Source of the DNA: Natronomonas gomsonensis
GTDB taxonomy: Archaea; Halobacteriota; Halobacteria; Halobacteriales; Haloarculaceae
Direction of reading: 5' to 3'
Assembly: GCF_024300825.1 (NCBI RefSeq)
Contig: NZ_CP101323.1
Coordinates: forward strand, 2,542,001 to 2,606,000
Length of the DNA: 64,000 nt
Position numbers and translations under genes: made by a program. The notes beneath the pieces were generated by a model. The model worked only from the letters and a program-made list of their open reading frames with translations, made no database searches and was not told where the DNA came from. Shown piece by piece: positions 62,583-64,000 of this stretch (its first letter is position 1; each line of letters opens with the position of its first letter).

Positions 62583-62594
62583 CGAACAGGTTCG
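62583..62594. promoter_or_regulatory. CGAA-N4-TTCG palindrome in divergent DUF2249/radical SAM promoter
   Basis: CGAACAGGTTCG. It lies 39 nt from the DUF2249 start on the minus strand and 39 nt from the radical SAM start on the plus strand, an exactly symmetric layout. No good TATA box is seen on either side. Confidence 0.6.
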
Positions 62595-62632
62595 GGACGG
62601 CACTCTCGGGGGCGTGAGACGAACGACGACGT

Positions 62633-63787
62633 ATGTCGAGGAAAGCGCCCACTTCCGAGGGACCGCCGGCCGCTCCGGTCGACACCGACGACCGCCCGTT
62701 CGTTCTCGTCTGGGAGTTGACTCAGGCGTGTGACCTCGCCTGCGACCACTGCCGGGCGTCCGCTCGCCCCCAGCGCCACCCCGAGGAGTTGACGACCGAG
62801 GAGGGCAAACGACTGCTCGATGCGGCCCGCCGCTTCGGCGACGGGCAACTGGTCGTCCTCTCGGGTGGTGACCCCATGGTTCGGGAGGACGTTCGGGACC
62901 TCGTCGCCTACGGCAGCGACGTCGGCCTCCGGATGACGCTCACCCCGAGCGGAACGGCGTCGCTGACGGCCGACCGAGTCGGTGAGGTGGCCGACGCTGG
63001 CCTCAAGCGGCTCGCGCTCAGCATCGACGGCCCCGCGGCCGTTCACGATACCTTCCGGGGGGAGGTGGGAAGTTTCGAGCGGACGAAAGCCGCCGCCGAA
63101 ACCGCCCGCGAGGTCGGCCTCCCCTTGCAAATCAACACGACCGTCTGTGCGGCGACCGTCGAGACGCTGCCGGCGGTTCGGGACATCGTCGCCGAGTTGG
63201 GCGCCGTCCTCTGGTCGGTGTTCTTCCTCGTCCCCGTCGGTCGGGGCCGTCGACTGGAGTCCGTCAGCCCCGACCGCGCCGAGTCGGTCATGGAGTGGCT
63301 CCACGCCGTCGCCGACGAGGCGCCGTTCGGCGTGAAGACGACCGAAGCACCACACTACCGCCGCGTCGGACTCCAACGGGAAGGTTCCGAACCGGCAGTG
63401 GGTGACGCCCCGACCGACACCGATGGCCTCGGCCGACGGTCGGGCATCGTCGCCGGCGACGGCTTCGCCTTCGTCTCCCACACCGGCGAGGTGTTCCCCT
63501 CGGGGTTCCTGCCGAAATCCGCCGGCAACGTCCGAGAGAGGGGGCTGGTCTCGACGTACCGGAGTGCGCCGCTGTTCGAGCGGCTTCGGGACCGCGACCG
63601 ACTGCGCGGGAAGTGTGGCGCCTGCCCCTACCGAGGTGTCTGTGGCGGGAGTCGTTCGCGGGCGTTCGCGACCACCGGCGACCCGCTCGAAAGCGATCCC
63701 CTGTGTCCGTACGTTCCCGAGGGGTACGACGGCCCGCTCCCGGACGGCGTCGCGGCGACCGATTCGGACGGGGGCGTTCCGTGGTGA
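62633..63787 (+). CDS. Radical SAM/SPASM protein
   Basis: A 384-residue protein. The radical SAM cluster Cys are CDLACDHC (C33, C37, C40), followed by GGDPMVREDV and the LSIDGPAAVHD barrel motifs. The C-terminal SPASM region has Cys residues in GKCGACPYRGVCGGSR and DPLCPY for extra Fe-S clusters. It resembles the TIGR04053-type group, related to haem-modifying AhbC/AhbD and peptide-modifying enzymes. The next gene looks like its peptide partner. Confidence 0.83.
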   Translation: MSRKAPTSEGPPAAPVDTDDRPFVLVWELTQACDLACDHCRASARPQRHPEELTTEEGKRLLDAARRFGDGQLVVLSGGDPMVREDVRDLVAYGSDVGLRMTLTPSGTASLTADRVGEVADAGLKRLALSIDGPAAVHDTFRGEVGSFERTKAAAETAREVGLPLQINTTVCAATVETLPAVRDIVAELGAVLWSVFFLVPVGRGRRLESVSPDRAESVMEWLHAVADEAPFGVKTTEAPHYRRVGLQREGSEPAVGDAPTDTDGLGRRSGIVAGDGFAFVSHTGEVFPSGFLPKSAGNVRERGLVSTYRSAPLFERLRDRDRLRGKCGACPYRGVCGGSRSRAFATTGDPLESDPLCPYVPEGYDGPLPDGVAATDSDGGVPW

Positions 63788-63857
63788 GGAGGGAACTCGG
63801 GGTTCGAATGCGGTCGTATCTTGGAACGGAGAACCGACTCCCGGCTATCGATTGTAG

Positions 63858-63869
63858 CGAACATCTTCG
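63858..63869 (+). promoter_or_regulatory. CGAA-N4-TTCG motif (CGAACATCTTCG)
   Basis: Fits the consensus half-sites and lies 38 nt before the ATG at 63907, within one base of the spacing at the other leaderless genes. Confidence 0.5.
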
Positions 63870-63906
63870 GGGAAATCGATTTGCCGACGGCGGACCGACG
63901 CCCGCC

Positions 63907-64000
63907 ATGGTCGAACGACCGGAACGAAGCCGAACCGAGGGCGGCGAACGGGCACCCACCGGCCGGGAGTGGGAGGTGTTCGTCCGGGACGCCGGCGACG
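63907..64000 (+). CDS. Probable radical-SAM-partnered peptide (Htur_1727-like), partial
   Basis: Only the first 31 codons are in the window: MVERPERSRTEGGERAPTGR, then EWEVFVRDAGD. The WEVFVR(D/E) start after a charged leader is what I remember of the haloarchaeal Htur_1727 family, named as a candidate ribosomally made, radical-SAM-modified peptide. Position right after a radical SAM/SPASM gene and the shared upstream motif agree. The C-terminus needed to confirm it is outside. Confidence 0.5.
   Translation, partial: MVERPERSRTEGGERAPTGREWEVFVRDAGD

Overview
The window is chromosomal DNA of a haloarchaeon (class Halobacteria). The base composition is GC-rich with strong G/C in third codon positions, and proteins are acidic and rich in Asp/Glu. 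Many genes look leaderless, with an AT-rich TATA-like box about 25-30 nt before the start. Exported proteins carry Tat signals with lipoboxes. Marker genes include halocyanins, a two-fold histone, Bat-type regulators and UspA/APC permease sets.

Left part (1-35 kb) is mostly ordinary core and conserved genes: a partial MoaD-like gene at the edge, HPP and DUF389 membrane proteins, EngB and NOG1-type GTPases, a 1-Cys peroxiredoxin, HisE, a DUF151 nuclease, PdxT, a CDF transporter, threonine aldolase and a PUA protein. A desampylase-like JAMM protease faces the UbaA-type E1. MsrA/MsrB, a UspA-UspA-APC permease set, an R2lox-like di-metal oxidase, an Azf-like dehydrogenase and NadM follow. The block RPA - histone - histone deacetylase - CCA enzyme matches my memory of the Haloferax order. 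tRNA-Arg and tRNA-Asn lie here. Two intergenic arrays of short-loop hairpins lie downstream of the two GTPase genes.

Middle part (about 35.1-45 kb) looks like an acquired island with a less biased base composition. It has a gene-poor stretch with inverted repeats, a stand-alone PD-(D/E)XK nuclease with homing-endonuclease-type repeats, and an intron-containing elongator tRNA-Met. Next is a potassium-uptake cluster: an Lrp/TrkA_C regulator, UspA proteins, two TrkA and two TrkH. A broken integrase fragment abuts the last trkH.

Right part (45-64 kb) is a denitrification region: NirK with a two-domain halocyanin, a DUF7504-PNPOx fusion, a pyridine-nucleotide disulfide oxidoreductase, a formate-dehydrogenase-like molybdoenzyme, and the nosZ-membrane protein-nosD-nosF-nosY operon. 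Then come another halocyanin, a Bat-type regulator, two DUF2249 proteins, and a radical SAM/SPASM enzyme followed by the start of a likely radical-SAM-partnered peptide gene.

The most striking signal is a palindrome CGAA-N4-TTCG. It, or a one-mismatch copy, sits 38-39 nt before the start codons of five genes: the MoaD-like gene at the left edge, both DUF2249 genes, the radical SAM gene and the candidate peptide gene. Further copies precede nosZ and the halocyanin/regulator pair. This defines a candidate anaerobic regulon joining both ends of the window.
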